Source: Psychrobacillus sp042944905
GTDB lineage: Bacteria; Bacillota; Bacilli; Bacillales_A; Planococcaceae
DNA length: 64,000 bases
Assembly (NCBI RefSeq): GCF_042944905.1
Contig: NZ_CP168496.1
Location: 62,001-126,000, forward strand
Reading direction: 5' to 3'
How positions within the stretch are numbered: position 1 is the first letter of the stretch; every line of letters begins with the position of its first letter. The position numbers were made by a program, and so were the translations under genes. Shown here in pieces: positions 13,313-22,700 of this stretch. The notes under the pieces are model-generated. The model made no database searches. It was not told the origin of the DNA and worked only from the letters and a program-made list of their open reading frames with translations.

Positions 13313-15688
13313 TTGAAAACGATGTATGAGCAAGGTCAAAAAAAGGGTTTTACGTGGAGAAAGGTTTTAGAGGGATTACAAGTACGAAAAGTATCCATTT
13401 CATTTAACATTGTTTTTTTTATTCTTGCTTTTTTCTTAGCACAAGTCGTACTATTTGAAGCTTCCGTTCCATTTTTCCTTCCAATATGGGCATTGGTAAA
13501 CTTACGGTTTCAACGCTTTTTACCTTGGACAATTGCCGGGGCTTTACTCGGGAGTGTTACGTTAGGACTTGGACAAGTGTTAATTCATGCGATGCAAGCG
13601 ATGATTTTTCCACTCTATTTAAAAAAGTTTATAAAGAAAATACCTTTACCCCTGTTTGTACTTATAGATGTTATTTGTACACAAGTTATTTGGCAATATA
13701 TTTCGTATGCAGGAAGTATTCCAGGTTCTGTTTGGCTTGCAATAGGATATGAAGGTGTTTTGAGCTTGTTTATGACTATATTCCTTTTTCAACTATTTCT
13801 CCCATTACCAGATTTTCTTCATAGAAGATGGACAGCGGAAAGAATGGGGGCGGCTCTGTTAATAGGCGCATTAGTGTTAACGGGGATGTCTTCCTTTATT
13901 TTCGGATATGTTTCTATCCCTTTATTGTTAGCACATTTAGTAATTGCCATAGCTGCTGCAGTTGGCGGTGTTCAACTTGCGACCGTTGTTGCAGTGCTAG
14001 CTGGAACCGTATTAAGTATTTCTAAACTGAGTTTTAGTGGAATGATCGCTGTATATGCCATTACTGGATTTTTAGCTGGATTACACAAACCATTTGGTAG
14101 GCTGTGGCAGGCATTCAGTATGCTGGGGGCAACATTTTTCTTTATATTATACGATCATACGTTACCGCTAGATTCTGTTTATATAGGTTCGCTTGTTACT
14201 GCTTCGTTATTGTTTTTTGCAATCCCTTCCAAATGGATTAAGTATTTAAAAGATCAACTTTATCCTGATACTTCTAATATCCTCATACGTAGACAAAAAT
14301 GGATGACTGAAAAAGTGAATAATCAGTTGAAAGAATTTCAGCATTTTGCCGATTTTATTACTCGGTTTATATCGGATCGATTTGACTCTAGAGGAAAGGT
14401 TCAAAAAGAACAGAGTAAGTCTTTTTCAACATGTCAGTCCTGTTTTCAGTATGAAAAGTGCTGGGGAGAGAAGTCTAATGGTATTCCTTTGCTAATGGAA
14501 CAATGGGAAGATGAAACCAAAAAAAGTAGAATACAATTAGAAAAGAAAATACAATATAAATGTGTAAAGCCCGGGCAAATAATTCAAGAGTTGACAGAGA
14601 GGGAAGTAAAAAGGAAGTTAAATAACCAAATACAACATGGTAAAAAGATGTATGCATTAAAGCTTCGTGATATGGGGAACCATATGAGTGATCTTATAAA
14701 TAATCTAGATAATAGTATGACTTTATATACATCTCACGAGGAAGAGGTGAAGAAGAAGTTTCAACAATGTAACATCCCTTTTTTTCAAATAGATGTTTTG
14801 AATATAGCGGTTGGGCAGATGGAAGTAGTTTGTTGTCTACCTGTAGAATCAAAAGCCAAAATGGTTGGCGAACGATTAATATTACCTATTTTTTACGAGT
14901 TATGGAAAGAACCTTTTGAAATAACCTCTATGAAGGAATTGCATCATCCGTATGAGCATATACAAATGACTTGTAAATCTTCCGTTCGTTTTCAAGTAAA
15001 ACATGATATTTATACATCATCTAGTAGAAATACGATTTACTCTGGGGACGCACATGCTGTGTTTTCGCTACATCCTGGTTTACTGGCTGTTATTTTATCC
15101 GACGGAATGGGGAATAATATTGAAGCGCATAGAGAAAGTAGAAGAGTAATGCATTTTATGCGGGAATGTTTAAATAAAAAAATGGATCCAGAAACCACCA
15201 TGCATACACTCCATTATATGATGAGCTTGCAAGATGATACAGATAGTTATGCAACGGTAGATCTTGGGTTGATTGATTTACAAAAAGGAGAACTTTGGTC
15301 TTGGAAAGCGGGTAGTATGTCAACTTACTTAATAAGAGGAAATGACATGCGCAAAATCGAAAGTAAGCATGTGCCATTTGGGTTTTTACCCACTTTTACA
15401 ATTGAGGCAAGAAAAGTGGATATAAAAGATGGAGATATATTATTAATGTTATCAGATGGAGTTTTTTCATCAAATACTTCCATCGAAAAACAAGAAATGT
15501 ATTACCAAAAAATACTACAAGATCCTAAAATGGACGCAGAGAGATTTGTAAAGAAACTGGAAGAAACATATTCTTTACCAGGGGACGATCGCACCGTTAT
15601 TTTCATGCAAGTAAAACATGTCGTTCCGGAATGGTCTATTTTTTCGCCGCGCGAAACAGCAAAATTCCAAGAAAAGATGGTACACTAA
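13313..15688 (+). CDS. spoIIE: Stage II sporulation protein E (SpoIIE phosphatase)
   Basis: A membrane PP2C-type phosphatase, about 791 residues, that dephosphorylates SpoIIAA to activate SigF in the forespore and also acts at the polar septum. About ten membrane segments fill residues ~20-320, a cysteine-containing regulatory region follows (CQSCFQYEKCW near 375-385), and the phosphatase domain covers ~570-780 (AVILSDGMGNN, TYATVDLGLID-like and GDILLMLSDGV metal-site motifs). TTG 13313 lies 10 bp after AGGAGG; ATG 13304 is only 1 bp from it, and ATG 13322 is also possible. yabS and yabT, which follow spoIIE in B. subtilis, are missing. Confidence 0.95.
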   Translation: MKTMYEQGQKKGFTWRKVLEGLQVRKVSISFNIVFFILAFFLAQVVLFEASVPFFLPIWALVNLRFQRFLPWTIAGALLGSVTLGLGQVLIHAMQAMIFPLYLKKFIKKIPLPLFVLIDVICTQVIWQYISYAGSIPGSVWLAIGYEGVLSLFMTIFLFQLFLPLPDFLHRRWTAERMGAALLIGALVLTGMSSFIFGYVSIPLLLAHLVIAIAAAVGGVQLATVVAVLAGTVLSISKLSFSGMIAVYAITGFLAGLHKPFGRLWQAFSMLGATFFFILYDHTLPLDSVYIGSLVTASLLFFAIPSKWIKYLKDQLYPDTSNILIRRQKWMTEKVNNQLKEFQHFADFITRFISDRFDSRGKVQKEQSKSFSTCQSCFQYEKCWGEKSNGIPLLMEQWEDETKKSRIQLEKKIQYKCVKPGQIIQELTEREVKRKLNNQIQHGKKMYALKLRDMGNHMSDLINNLDNSMTLYTSHEEEVKKKFQQCNIPFFQIDVLNIAVGQMEVVCCLPVESKAKMVGERLILPIFYELWKEPFEITSMKELHHPYEHIQMTCKSSVRFQVKHDIYTSSSRNTIYSGDAHAVFSLHPGLLAVILSDGMGNNIEAHRESRRVMHFMRECLNKKMDPETTMHTLHYMMSLQDDTDSYATVDLGLIDLQKGELWSWKAGSMSTYLIRGNDMRKIESKHVPFGFLPTFTIEARKVDIKDGDILLMLSDGVFSSNTSIEKQEMYYQKILQDPKMDAERFVKKLEETYSLPGDDRTVIFMQVKHVVPEWSIFSPRETAKFQEKMVH

Positions 15689-15773
15689 TAAGGAATACTA
15701 AAGCGCAGGGATCTGGATTATTACGAAGTGAGAACCGTTCATACGATGATATTAAATTAAGAGAGGTGAGAAG

Positions 15774-17162
15774 ATGCTTCCGTTCGTCCTAAGGGTAAAA
15801 AAATATATTGACAAGCATAAGTTGATAGAAAAAGGAGAGCGTCTTCTTATCGCTTGTTCTGGTGGAGCAGATTCAGTTGCATTGGTGCGTGTATTGCATG
15901 CACTTCAAAAAGACTATGCATTTGATATCGCTATTGTTCATACAGACCATCAGTTAAGAGGAGAAGAGTCTGAAGAGGATATGCGATTTGTTGAGCAACT
16001 TGCGGAAGCTCTACAGTTACCTTTTTACGGCACAAAAATTGAAGTTCCACACAGGGTTGCCTTTGAAGGTGGTAATGTTCAGGTTATTTGTAGAGAAGAA
16101 CGCTATGCATTTTTCGAAAAGATAATGGAACAGCATAACTATCAAAAATTAGTACTAGGTCACCATGCAGATGATCAAATTGAAACCGTTGTGATGTCGT
16201 TGGTGAGAGGATTACTTTCGCCCTCTATCACAGGAATACCAAAGATAAGGTCTTTTTCAATAGGAGAAATTATTCGCCCTTTTTTATGTGTAACAAAGGA
16301 TGAAATCTTAGACTATCTACATTTACTTCATCAAACTTTTAGACATGATCCAAGCAATGACAAACATACATATACCCGAAATAGAATCCGGCATAAAGTA
16401 GTGCCGCTATTAGTGGAAGAAAATGCACATGTAAGTGACAAAATTCAATCATTTGTGGAGAAGCAACAACAGGATGATGCATTTCTTAAAGCGATGGCGA
16501 AAGAAAAGTTTGAACAGCTTGTGACGGTAGATTCAAATGGCACCTTTTTTCTTGATGCAATGCGCTTTGCTGAAGTTCCCAACGCTTTACAAAGAAGAGT
16601 AGTTCTACTACTATTAAACTATCTCTACAAAGAATCCGAGATCCTACTAAATGAACGTTTAATTGAGTCCATTCTTTCAGCTTGTAGTGAGCAACAAGGT
16701 AATGTGGTGATCCATTTGCCTAACACTTTTTTTCTCGTCCGTCATTATGATAAGGTCCAGTTTACATCTTCCTATCTCGAACCTGAATTATCAGGGGAAA
16801 TTATGATTCAAGAGGATCGCTGGCATGAAATTGGTGCTGGTTTTTCGATTTATCTAACAAGAAGCTTAGAGGGAACTATTTCAGATGAAAAGTGGTTTGT
16901 TCAGTTGGAAAATGATTCACTTCCGCTTTTTATTAGGCAAAAAGCAAAAGGTGACCGCATTCATGTGAAAGGGATGTCCTCGTTAAAGAAAGTTTCTCGA
17001 TTATTTATAGATGAAAAAGTCTCAGCAGAGGATCGGCGTGTTTGGCCACTGCTTGTAAATCAGAATAATGATATACTAGCGGTTATTGGACTTCGTTACG
17101 AAGATCGTTTTTCAAGGGAGTATCAAGGACAAAACTATGTCATATACTTAAAACAAAATTAA
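15774..17162 (+). CDS. tilS: tRNA(Ile)-lysidine synthetase
   Basis: Modifies C34 of the CAU-anticodon tRNA-Ile to lysidine using ATP and lysine, an essential decoding step. 462 residues: N-terminal PP-loop ATP-pyrophosphatase domain with SGGADS at 29-34 and HTDHQLRGEESEEDM, LGHHADDQIET, then the TilS-specific middle and C-terminal substrate-binding domains (VKGMSSLKKVSRLFIDEKV). ATG 15774 follows GAGAGGTGAG. It precedes hpt by 18 bp; the tilS-hpt-ftsH order is conserved in Firmicutes. Confidence 0.96.
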   Translation: MLPFVLRVKKYIDKHKLIEKGERLLIACSGGADSVALVRVLHALQKDYAFDIAIVHTDHQLRGEESEEDMRFVEQLAEALQLPFYGTKIEVPHRVAFEGGNVQVICREERYAFFEKIMEQHNYQKLVLGHHADDQIETVVMSLVRGLLSPSITGIPKIRSFSIGEIIRPFLCVTKDEILDYLHLLHQTFRHDPSNDKHTYTRNRIRHKVVPLLVEENAHVSDKIQSFVEKQQQDDAFLKAMAKEKFEQLVTVDSNGTFFLDAMRFAEVPNALQRRVVLLLLNYLYKESEILLNERLIESILSACSEQQGNVVIHLPNTFFLVRHYDKVQFTSSYLEPELSGEIMIQEDRWHEIGAGFSIYLTRSLEGTISDEKWFVQLENDSLPLFIRQKAKGDRIHVKGMSSLKKVSRLFIDEKVSAEDRRVWPLLVNQNNDILAVIGLRYEDRFSREYQGQNYVIYLKQN

Positions 17163-17180
17163 CTATTAGGGGGGACTATA

Positions 17181-17723
17181 ATGTTAGAAAAAGACATTTT
17201 AGAAATTCTATTAACGGAAGAACAAATTCAAGAAAAGACTCGTGAATTAGGAGCAACACTAACAGCTGACTATAAAGATAAGTTCCCGCTTGCTATTGGA
17301 ATTTTAAAGGGGGCAATGCCATTTATGTCCGACTTGATGAAACGTGTGGACACGTACATTGAGATGGATTATATGGATGTATCAAGTTACGGAAATGCTA
17401 CTGTATCTTCTGGAGAAGTAAAAATTATTAAAGATTTAAATACAAGTGTAGAAGGACGAGACATTTTAATCATTGAAGACATTATTGATAGTGGGATGAC
17501 ATTAAGCTATTTAGTAGATCTATTCAAATATCGTAAAGCAAAATCGATTAAACTTGTTACATTGCTTGATAAACCAACCGGTCGAAAAGTAGATTTGAAA
17601 GCCGATTATGTTGGCTTCGAAGTTCCAGATGCATTTGTTGTTGGTTACGGATTAGATTATGCCGAAAAATATCGTAATCTACCTTATGTTGGTGTGTTGA
17701 AGAAAGAAGTTTACTCTTTTTAG
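17181..17723 (+). CDS. hpt: Hypoxanthine-guanine phosphoribosyltransferase
   Basis: A purine-salvage enzyme that converts hypoxanthine or guanine plus PRPP to IMP or GMP. 180 residues with the PRPP-binding motif ILIIEDIIDSGMTL, the flexible loop with MDVSSYG, and KPTGRKVDLKADYVGFEVPDAFVVGYGLDY near the purine site, all typical of bacterial HPRT. AGGGGGGAC precedes the ATG. In Bacillus, HprT and TilS together activate ftsH transcription; the same order here suggests this may be retained (inference). Confidence 0.96.
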   Translation: MLEKDILEILLTEEQIQEKTRELGATLTADYKDKFPLAIGILKGAMPFMSDLMKRVDTYIEMDYMDVSSYGNATVSSGEVKIIKDLNTSVEGRDILIIEDIIDSGMTLSYLVDLFKYRKAKSIKLVTLLDKPTGRKVDLKADYVGFEVPDAFVVGYGLDYAEKYRNLPYVGVLKKEVYSF

Positions 17724-17879
17724 ATAGAAGTGTATCGTGCAGGTTTTATTCAAAATCTGGGCGCAAATATACCAAGGCATATTTGATTACTGAACTGAAA
17801 GGCTTTTCATTGTACGTGAAAAAAATCGTATGATAAGATTACATATAGTTTTTCTGTTTACCTTGTGAGGAGGCTGGGA

Positions 17880-19877
17880 ATGAATCGAGCATTGCGTTAC
17901 GCTATATTATACCTATTAATATTTTTTGTGATTGTTGGGATTTTTGCGACGTTTAATACAAGCAACACACCAACTAAAAATATTAATTATACTGAATTTA
18001 TGACTTCACTTTCAAAAGGAGAAGTAACAAGCTTTACAATGCAGCCGGAACAAGGTGTATATTTTGTTGAAGGTGAGATGAAGGGCTATAAAGAAGGAGA
18101 AAAGTTTTTAACAAAGCTACCTCCTAATAGTACTAATCTGCAAGCGAAAATTGATGCACTGGCAGAAGCTGGATCAGTCAAAGTAGATGTAAAAGAGACT
18201 TCTAAAACAAGTGGCTGGGTTCAATTTTTCACTGGATTATTACCATTCTTGATTATCATTATTTTATTCTTCTTCTTATTGAGTCAATCACAAGGCGGTG
18301 GTAACCGTGTGATGAACTTTGGTAAGAGTAAAGCAAAATTATACGATAATGAAAAGAAAAAAGTAAGGTTTACAGATGTTGCTGGAGCAGATGAGGAAAA
18401 GGCTGAACTAGTAGAAGTTGTAGATTTCTTAAAAGACCCACGTAAATTCGTGGAAATCGGAGCTCGTATTCCGAAAGGGATCTTATTAGTAGGTCCTCCG
18501 GGTACGGGTAAAACATTACTTGCTCGTGCAGTAGCAGGGGAGTCTGGAGTTCCGTTCTTCTCTATTAGTGGATCGGATTTCGTTGAAATGTTTGTCGGAG
18601 TTGGGGCATCTCGTGTTCGTGATTTGTTTGAAAACGCGAAGAAAAATGCACCTTGTATTATTTTTATAGATGAAATTGATGCGGTAGGTCGTCAACGTGG
18701 AGCTGGTCTTGGTGGTGGGCATGATGAACGTGAACAAACACTCAACCAATTACTTGTTGAAATGGATGGTTTCGGTGCAAATGAAGGTATTATTATCATT
18801 GCTGCAACGAATAGACCAGATGTTTTAGACCCGGCACTTCTTCGTCCAGGTCGTTTTGACCGTCAAATTACAGTAGGGCGTCCGGATGTTAAAGGACGTG
18901 AAGCAGTACTTAAAGTGCATGCTCGCAATAAACCTTTAGATGAATCAGTAGACTTAAAAGCAATTGCACAACGTACACCAGGATTCTCAGGAGCGGATTT
19001 AGAAAACTTATTAAATGAAGCCGCGCTAGTAGCTGCTAGACGTGATAAGAAAAAGGTTGATATGAGTGATATTGATGAAGCAACAGATCGGGTAATTGCT
19101 GGACCAGCAAAATCCGGTAAAGTTATTTCTGAAAAAGAACGTAATATTGTTGCATTCCATGAAGCAGGACATGTGGTTATCGGATTAACACTAGATGATG
19201 CAGAAATTGTGCATAAAGTGACAATCGTTCCACGCGGTCAAGCTGGAGGATATGCGGTAATGCTTCCAAAAGAAGACCGTTACTTCATGACAAAACCTGA
19301 ACTGCTTGATAAAATCTCAGGTCTACTTGGTGGTCGTGTAGCGGAAGAGATTACATTTGGGGAAGTATCTACAGGTGCCCATAATGACTTCCAACGTGTA
19401 ACTAGTATTGCGCGAAGCATGGTTACGGAGTACGGTATGAGTGATAAATTAGGTCCTATGCAGTTTGGTCAAGCGCAAGGCGGTAACGTCTTCCTTGGAC
19501 GTGACTTTAACTCAGAGCAAAACTATTCTGATGCAATTGCATATGAAATTGACCAAGAGATGCAAAGAATGATTAAAGAGCAATATGCGCGAACAAAACA
19601 AATATTAACGGAAAAACGTGAGTTATTAACTTTAATCGCGACAACGTTATTAGATGTAGAAACGTTGGATGCTGCTCAAATCAAACACTTAGAAGAACAT
19701 GGAACACTTCCGGAACGCGTATATGATTTAGCGAACCAAGAAGTAAAAGTGGAAGAAAGTGAAGAAGTACCTGACGCGGTAGGTGCTCCAGCAGATCCAT
19801 CTACTGGTGATTTACCTACAGAAAATGGTCCAACAGTTGAGCCGAAAAATTCAATTCAAGAAGAACGTAGAGATTAA
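17880..19877 (+). CDS. ftsH: ATP-dependent zinc metalloprotease FtsH
   Basis: A membrane-anchored AAA+ protease, 665 residues, acting on membrane and short-lived regulatory proteins. Membrane segments are ~6-25 and ~112-132, with an extracytoplasmic domain between. The AAA module has Walker A GPPGTGKT 205-212, Walker B FIDEID (D264, E265) and second region of homology ATNRPDVLDPALLRPGRFDR. The zinc site is HEAGH 427-431. The C-terminus is acidic and variable. ATG 17880 follows GAGGAGG; the upstream in-frame GTG 17865 would overlap this ribosome site. Confidence 0.97.
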   Translation: MNRALRYAILYLLIFFVIVGIFATFNTSNTPTKNINYTEFMTSLSKGEVTSFTMQPEQGVYFVEGEMKGYKEGEKFLTKLPPNSTNLQAKIDALAEAGSVKVDVKETSKTSGWVQFFTGLLPFLIIIILFFFLLSQSQGGGNRVMNFGKSKAKLYDNEKKKVRFTDVAGADEEKAELVEVVDFLKDPRKFVEIGARIPKGILLVGPPGTGKTLLARAVAGESGVPFFSISGSDFVEMFVGVGASRVRDLFENAKKNAPCIIFIDEIDAVGRQRGAGLGGGHDEREQTLNQLLVEMDGFGANEGIIIIAATNRPDVLDPALLRPGRFDRQITVGRPDVKGREAVLKVHARNKPLDESVDLKAIAQRTPGFSGADLENLLNEAALVAARRDKKKVDMSDIDEATDRVIAGPAKSGKVISEKERNIVAFHEAGHVVIGLTLDDAEIVHKVTIVPRGQAGGYAVMLPKEDRYFMTKPELLDKISGLLGGRVAEEITFGEVSTGAHNDFQRVTSIARSMVTEYGMSDKLGPMQFGQAQGGNVFLGRDFNSEQNYSDAIAYEIDQEMQRMIKEQYARTKQILTEKRELLTLIATTLLDVETLDAAQIKHLEEHGTLPERVYDLANQEVKVEESEEVPDAVGAPADPSTGDLPTENGPTVEPKNSIQEERRD

Positions 19878-19889
19878 TAGAAGAAAAGG

Positions 19890-19932
19890 GCTGGTTGCTT
19901 CTCGTATTTATACGAGGCAACCAGCTTTTTTC
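19890..19932 (+). terminator. Strong terminator after ftsH
   Basis: GCTGGTTGC..TCGTA pairs with TACGAGGCAACCAGC (19890-19925) with a TTTA loop and a following T run. Confidence 0.92.
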
Positions 19933-19991
19933 TTTAGGTCTTTCTATGGTATGATGTGTGGGAAAACTTACGAAAAGTGAGGACAAGCTAG

Positions 19992-20774
19992 ATGATACTT
20001 GTGCTAGATACAGGGAATACAAATATTGTTTTAGGTGTATATGAAAATGATAAGCTCATCCATCATTGGCGAATGGAAACAGATCGCCTAAAAACAGAAG
20101 ATGAATACGGGATGCAAGTAAAAGCATTGTTTTCACATGCCAATATTTCTTTTGACCAAATAGAAGGTATTATTATTTCCTCCGTTGTACCACCCATTAT
20201 GTTTTCATTAGAAGCAATGTGTAAAAAATATTTTGGTATTAAACCACTAGTGGTAGGTCCTGGAGTCAAAACCGGATTGAATATTAAGTGCGAGAATCCA
20301 CGTGAAGTGGGGGCAGATCGGATTGTAAATGCCGTCGCTGCTATTCATGCGTATGGTAGTCCCCTCATAATAGTTGACTTTGGAACTGCCACGACTTATT
20401 GTTTTGTCAATGAACAGGATGAGTACATGGGAGGGGCAATAGCACCAGGAATTGGTATATCAACAGAGGCACTCTTTACTAGAGCGAGTAAACTTCCTCG
20501 AATAGAGTTAACAAGACCAGAACATGTAGTAGGAAAAAATACTGTTTCTGCAATGCAGTCTGGTATTGTTTATGGGTATGTTGGACAAGTAGAAGGTATA
20601 GTAAATCGGATAAAAAAAGTATCAAAACACACTCCTAAAGTGATTGCAACGGGCGGTATGGCAAATCTAATAGGAGATGAAACAACAATCGTGGATGTAA
20701 TAGATCCTTTTTTAACGTTAAAAGGATTATATCTAATATATCAACGAAACTTAAATGAAAAAGGAATGAAATAA
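19992..20774 (+). CDS. coaX: Type III pantothenate kinase
   Basis: Catalyses the first step of coenzyme A synthesis (pantothenate to 4'-phosphopantothenate) in the cytosol. 260 residues of the ASKHA fold: phosphate-1 motif DTGNTN (6-11), GADRIVNAVAA, IIVDFGTATTY and APGIGIS, the CoaX signature set. It is the usual Bacillus neighbour between ftsH and hslO; its stop codon directly abuts the hslO ATG, so the two are cotranscribed. Secure. Confidence 0.95.
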   Translation: MILVLDTGNTNIVLGVYENDKLIHHWRMETDRLKTEDEYGMQVKALFSHANISFDQIEGIIISSVVPPIMFSLEAMCKKYFGIKPLVVGPGVKTGLNIKCENPREVGADRIVNAVAAIHAYGSPLIIVDFGTATTYCFVNEQDEYMGGAIAPGIGISTEALFTRASKLPRIELTRPEHVVGKNTVSAMQSGIVYGYVGQVEGIVNRIKKVSKHTPKVIATGGMANLIGDETTIVDVIDPFLTLKGLYLIYQRNLNEKGMK

Positions 20775-21656
20775 ATGAGTGATTATTTAGTAAGAGCGTT
20801 AGCTTTTAAAGGAAGTGTACGTGCATTTGCAGTGCGGACAACAGAAACTGTTGGAGAAGCGCAAAGACGTCACCAAACATGGCCAACTGCATCAGCGGCA
20901 CTTGGAAGAACCATGACTGCTGCGGTTATGATGGGGGTTATGTTAAAAGGTGAGGATAAGCTCACGATTAAAGTAGAAGGTAATGGTCCGATTGGCCCGA
21001 TGATAATTGATAGCAATGCAAAAGGAGAAGCTCGTGGCTATGTAACGAATCCGCAGACACATTTCGATTTAAATGAAGTTGGGAAATTAGATGTTCGTCG
21101 TGCGGTTGGAACGGAAGGGACATTAACCATCGTAAAAGATCTTGGTTTAAGAGACTTTTTTACAGGACAAGTGCCAATCGTTTCTGGAGAAATTGGGGAA
21201 GACTTTACGTATTATTTTGCTGTATCCGAGCAAGTTCCATCATCTGTTGGTCTAGGGGTATTGGTTAATCCGGACAATACAATTCTAGCGGCAGGTGGGT
21301 TTATCATTCAACTGATGCCAGGTACCGATGATGAAACGATTACAATTATTGAAGAAAAACTAAAAATAATGGAGCCCGTATCAAAAATGATTGAAAAAGG
21401 GTTAACACCAGAAGAATTGCTTTTTGAAATCTTAGGAAAAGATAATGTGCAGGTTTTGGACTCTACTCCTGTTTCGTTTGCGTGCAATTGTTCAAAAGAA
21501 CGGTTTGGTAGTGCGATTATTAGTTTAGGTGAAAAAGAAATTCGAGAAATGATTGAGGAAGATAAAGGGGCAGAAGCGCATTGCCATTTCTGTATGGAGA
21601 AATATTTATACTCAATAGAGGAATTGGAGTCATTCATCGATGAAATCAACGCGTGA
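20775..21656 (+). CDS. hslO: Redox-regulated chaperone Hsp33
   Basis: A cytosolic holdase activated by oxidation and unfolding. 293 residues: N-terminal chaperone domain, linker, and a C-terminal zinc module with Cys237, Cys239, Cys270 and Cys273 (CNC..CHFC), the complete redox switch. The start codon immediately follows the coaX stop, and the end overlaps the next gene by 17 bp. Secure. Confidence 0.96.
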   Translation: MSDYLVRALAFKGSVRAFAVRTTETVGEAQRRHQTWPTASAALGRTMTAAVMMGVMLKGEDKLTIKVEGNGPIGPMIIDSNAKGEARGYVTNPQTHFDLNEVGKLDVRRAVGTEGTLTIVKDLGLRDFFTGQVPIVSGEIGEDFTYYFAVSEQVPSSVGLGVLVNPDNTILAAGGFIIQLMPGTDDETITIIEEKLKIMEPVSKMIEKGLTPEELLFEILGKDNVQVLDSTPVSFACNCSKERFGSAIISLGEKEIREMIEEDKGAEAHCHFCMEKYLYSIEELESFIDEINA

Positions 21657-22566
21657 TAACTTTAATCCACCACAAAAACGACATTTAAAAACAAAACCAG
21701 TGTTACTCCTACTTGGCATTCTTTTGCTTGGCAATTTCCTGTGGTTTATTGCTTGGTTGACACCGAATGAGAAGGTCAGTGAAACGGAAGAAGTCGCTTC
21801 TGTTGGTGGGAAAGTTATTACAAAGGAAGAATGGATGGCTTCGATGGAAGCGATGTACGGGAAAGAAGTGTTATTGGATTTAGTAAATGCAAAAGTGATG
21901 GAGGCAGCTGCTAAAAAGAATAATATACAAGTTACAGATCAAGAAATAGAACTCGAACTTGCTCTTATTCGTTCGACACAAGAAGGAACCGATACTTCTC
22001 TTCAAACATTTGATGAAGAAACGATGCGTCAAAAAGTACGATCTCGCTTAATTTTAGAAAAAGTTCTAGCGAAAGATATAGTAATAGAAGACGATGCAAT
22101 AAAGGCATATTATGATAATAATAAAAACTTATATAATATACCTACTTCCTACCGAACAAGTATTATTTATACTACTACAGAGGATGAAGCAAAAGAAGTT
22201 GTAAAAGAACTGGAGAATGGCTCCTCCTTTGAAGGATTGGCAAGAGAACGCTCCAAAGATGCTAGTTCTGCAAGTTTGGGTGGAGACATCGGTTATGTAT
22301 CGGCAGATGCGCAGTCGGTAGATACTGCCATTATCTCTGCCTTGCCAAACATAGAGGTTGGTAAGTGGAGTGATATTATTGCCTTGAAGGATGGGAGATT
22401 TGCAGTTACGCAAGTTGTAAATGTTTTTGAAGGTGAGTCATTTTCGTATGCGGATGTAAAAGACCATATTCACCGAGAGCTTGCACTAGATCAGCTCTCT
22501 CAATCTGTTACACCCGAAACATTTTGGCAAGAATTCAATGCCAAATGGTCGTATAGTGAGAAGTAA
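21640..22566 (+). CDS. yacD: PrsA-like peptidyl-prolyl cis-trans isomerase (YacD)
   Basis: A membrane-anchored, extracytoplasmic parvulin-type foldase of 308 residues. It has a basic N-terminus, a signal-anchor helix (~20-40), a SurA_N-like segment, and a parvulin domain (~165-265; GSSFEGLARERSKDASSASLGGDIGYV). There is no lipobox Cys, so unlike PrsA it is anchored by its N-terminal helix. It overlaps hslO by 17 bp and is followed by a terminator; it occupies the yacD position of B. subtilis. The client proteins are unknown. Confidence 0.88.
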   Translation: MKSTRDNFNPPQKRHLKTKPVLLLLGILLLGNFLWFIAWLTPNEKVSETEEVASVGGKVITKEEWMASMEAMYGKEVLLDLVNAKVMEAAAKKNNIQVTDQEIELELALIRSTQEGTDTSLQTFDEETMRQKVRSRLILEKVLAKDIVIEDDAIKAYYDNNKNLYNIPTSYRTSIIYTTTEDEAKEVVKELENGSSFEGLARERSKDASSASLGGDIGYVSADAQSVDTAIISALPNIEVGKWSDIIALKDGRFAVTQVVNVFEGESFSYADVKDHIHRELALDQLSQSVTPETFWQEFNAKWSYSEK

Positions 22567-22598
22567 CAGCGTATTCTATGGAGTATGCTGTTTTTTCT
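22566..22598 (+). terminator. Terminator after yacD
   Basis: ACAGCGTATTC pairs (with wobbles) with GAGTATGCTGT, followed by six T. Confidence 0.8.
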
Positions 22599-22627
22599 AA
22601 TTTTCAGCCTTTTTCAATGTTCTTTTA

Positions 22628-22657
22628 TTGACATTTATTCTCTGTCATTGGTATGAT
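22628..22657 (+). promoter_or_regulatory. SigA promoter of cysK
   Basis: TTGACA (22628-22633), 18 bp, TATGAT (22652-22657). An AATATAGTAGGAATTAG segment downstream might be a regulator site (CymR-like AT-rich dyads are known at cysK), but I cannot establish this. Confidence 0.75.
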
Positions 22658-22700
22658 AAAAATAAAACCTATTAATATAGTAGGAATTAGGAGTGGGATA

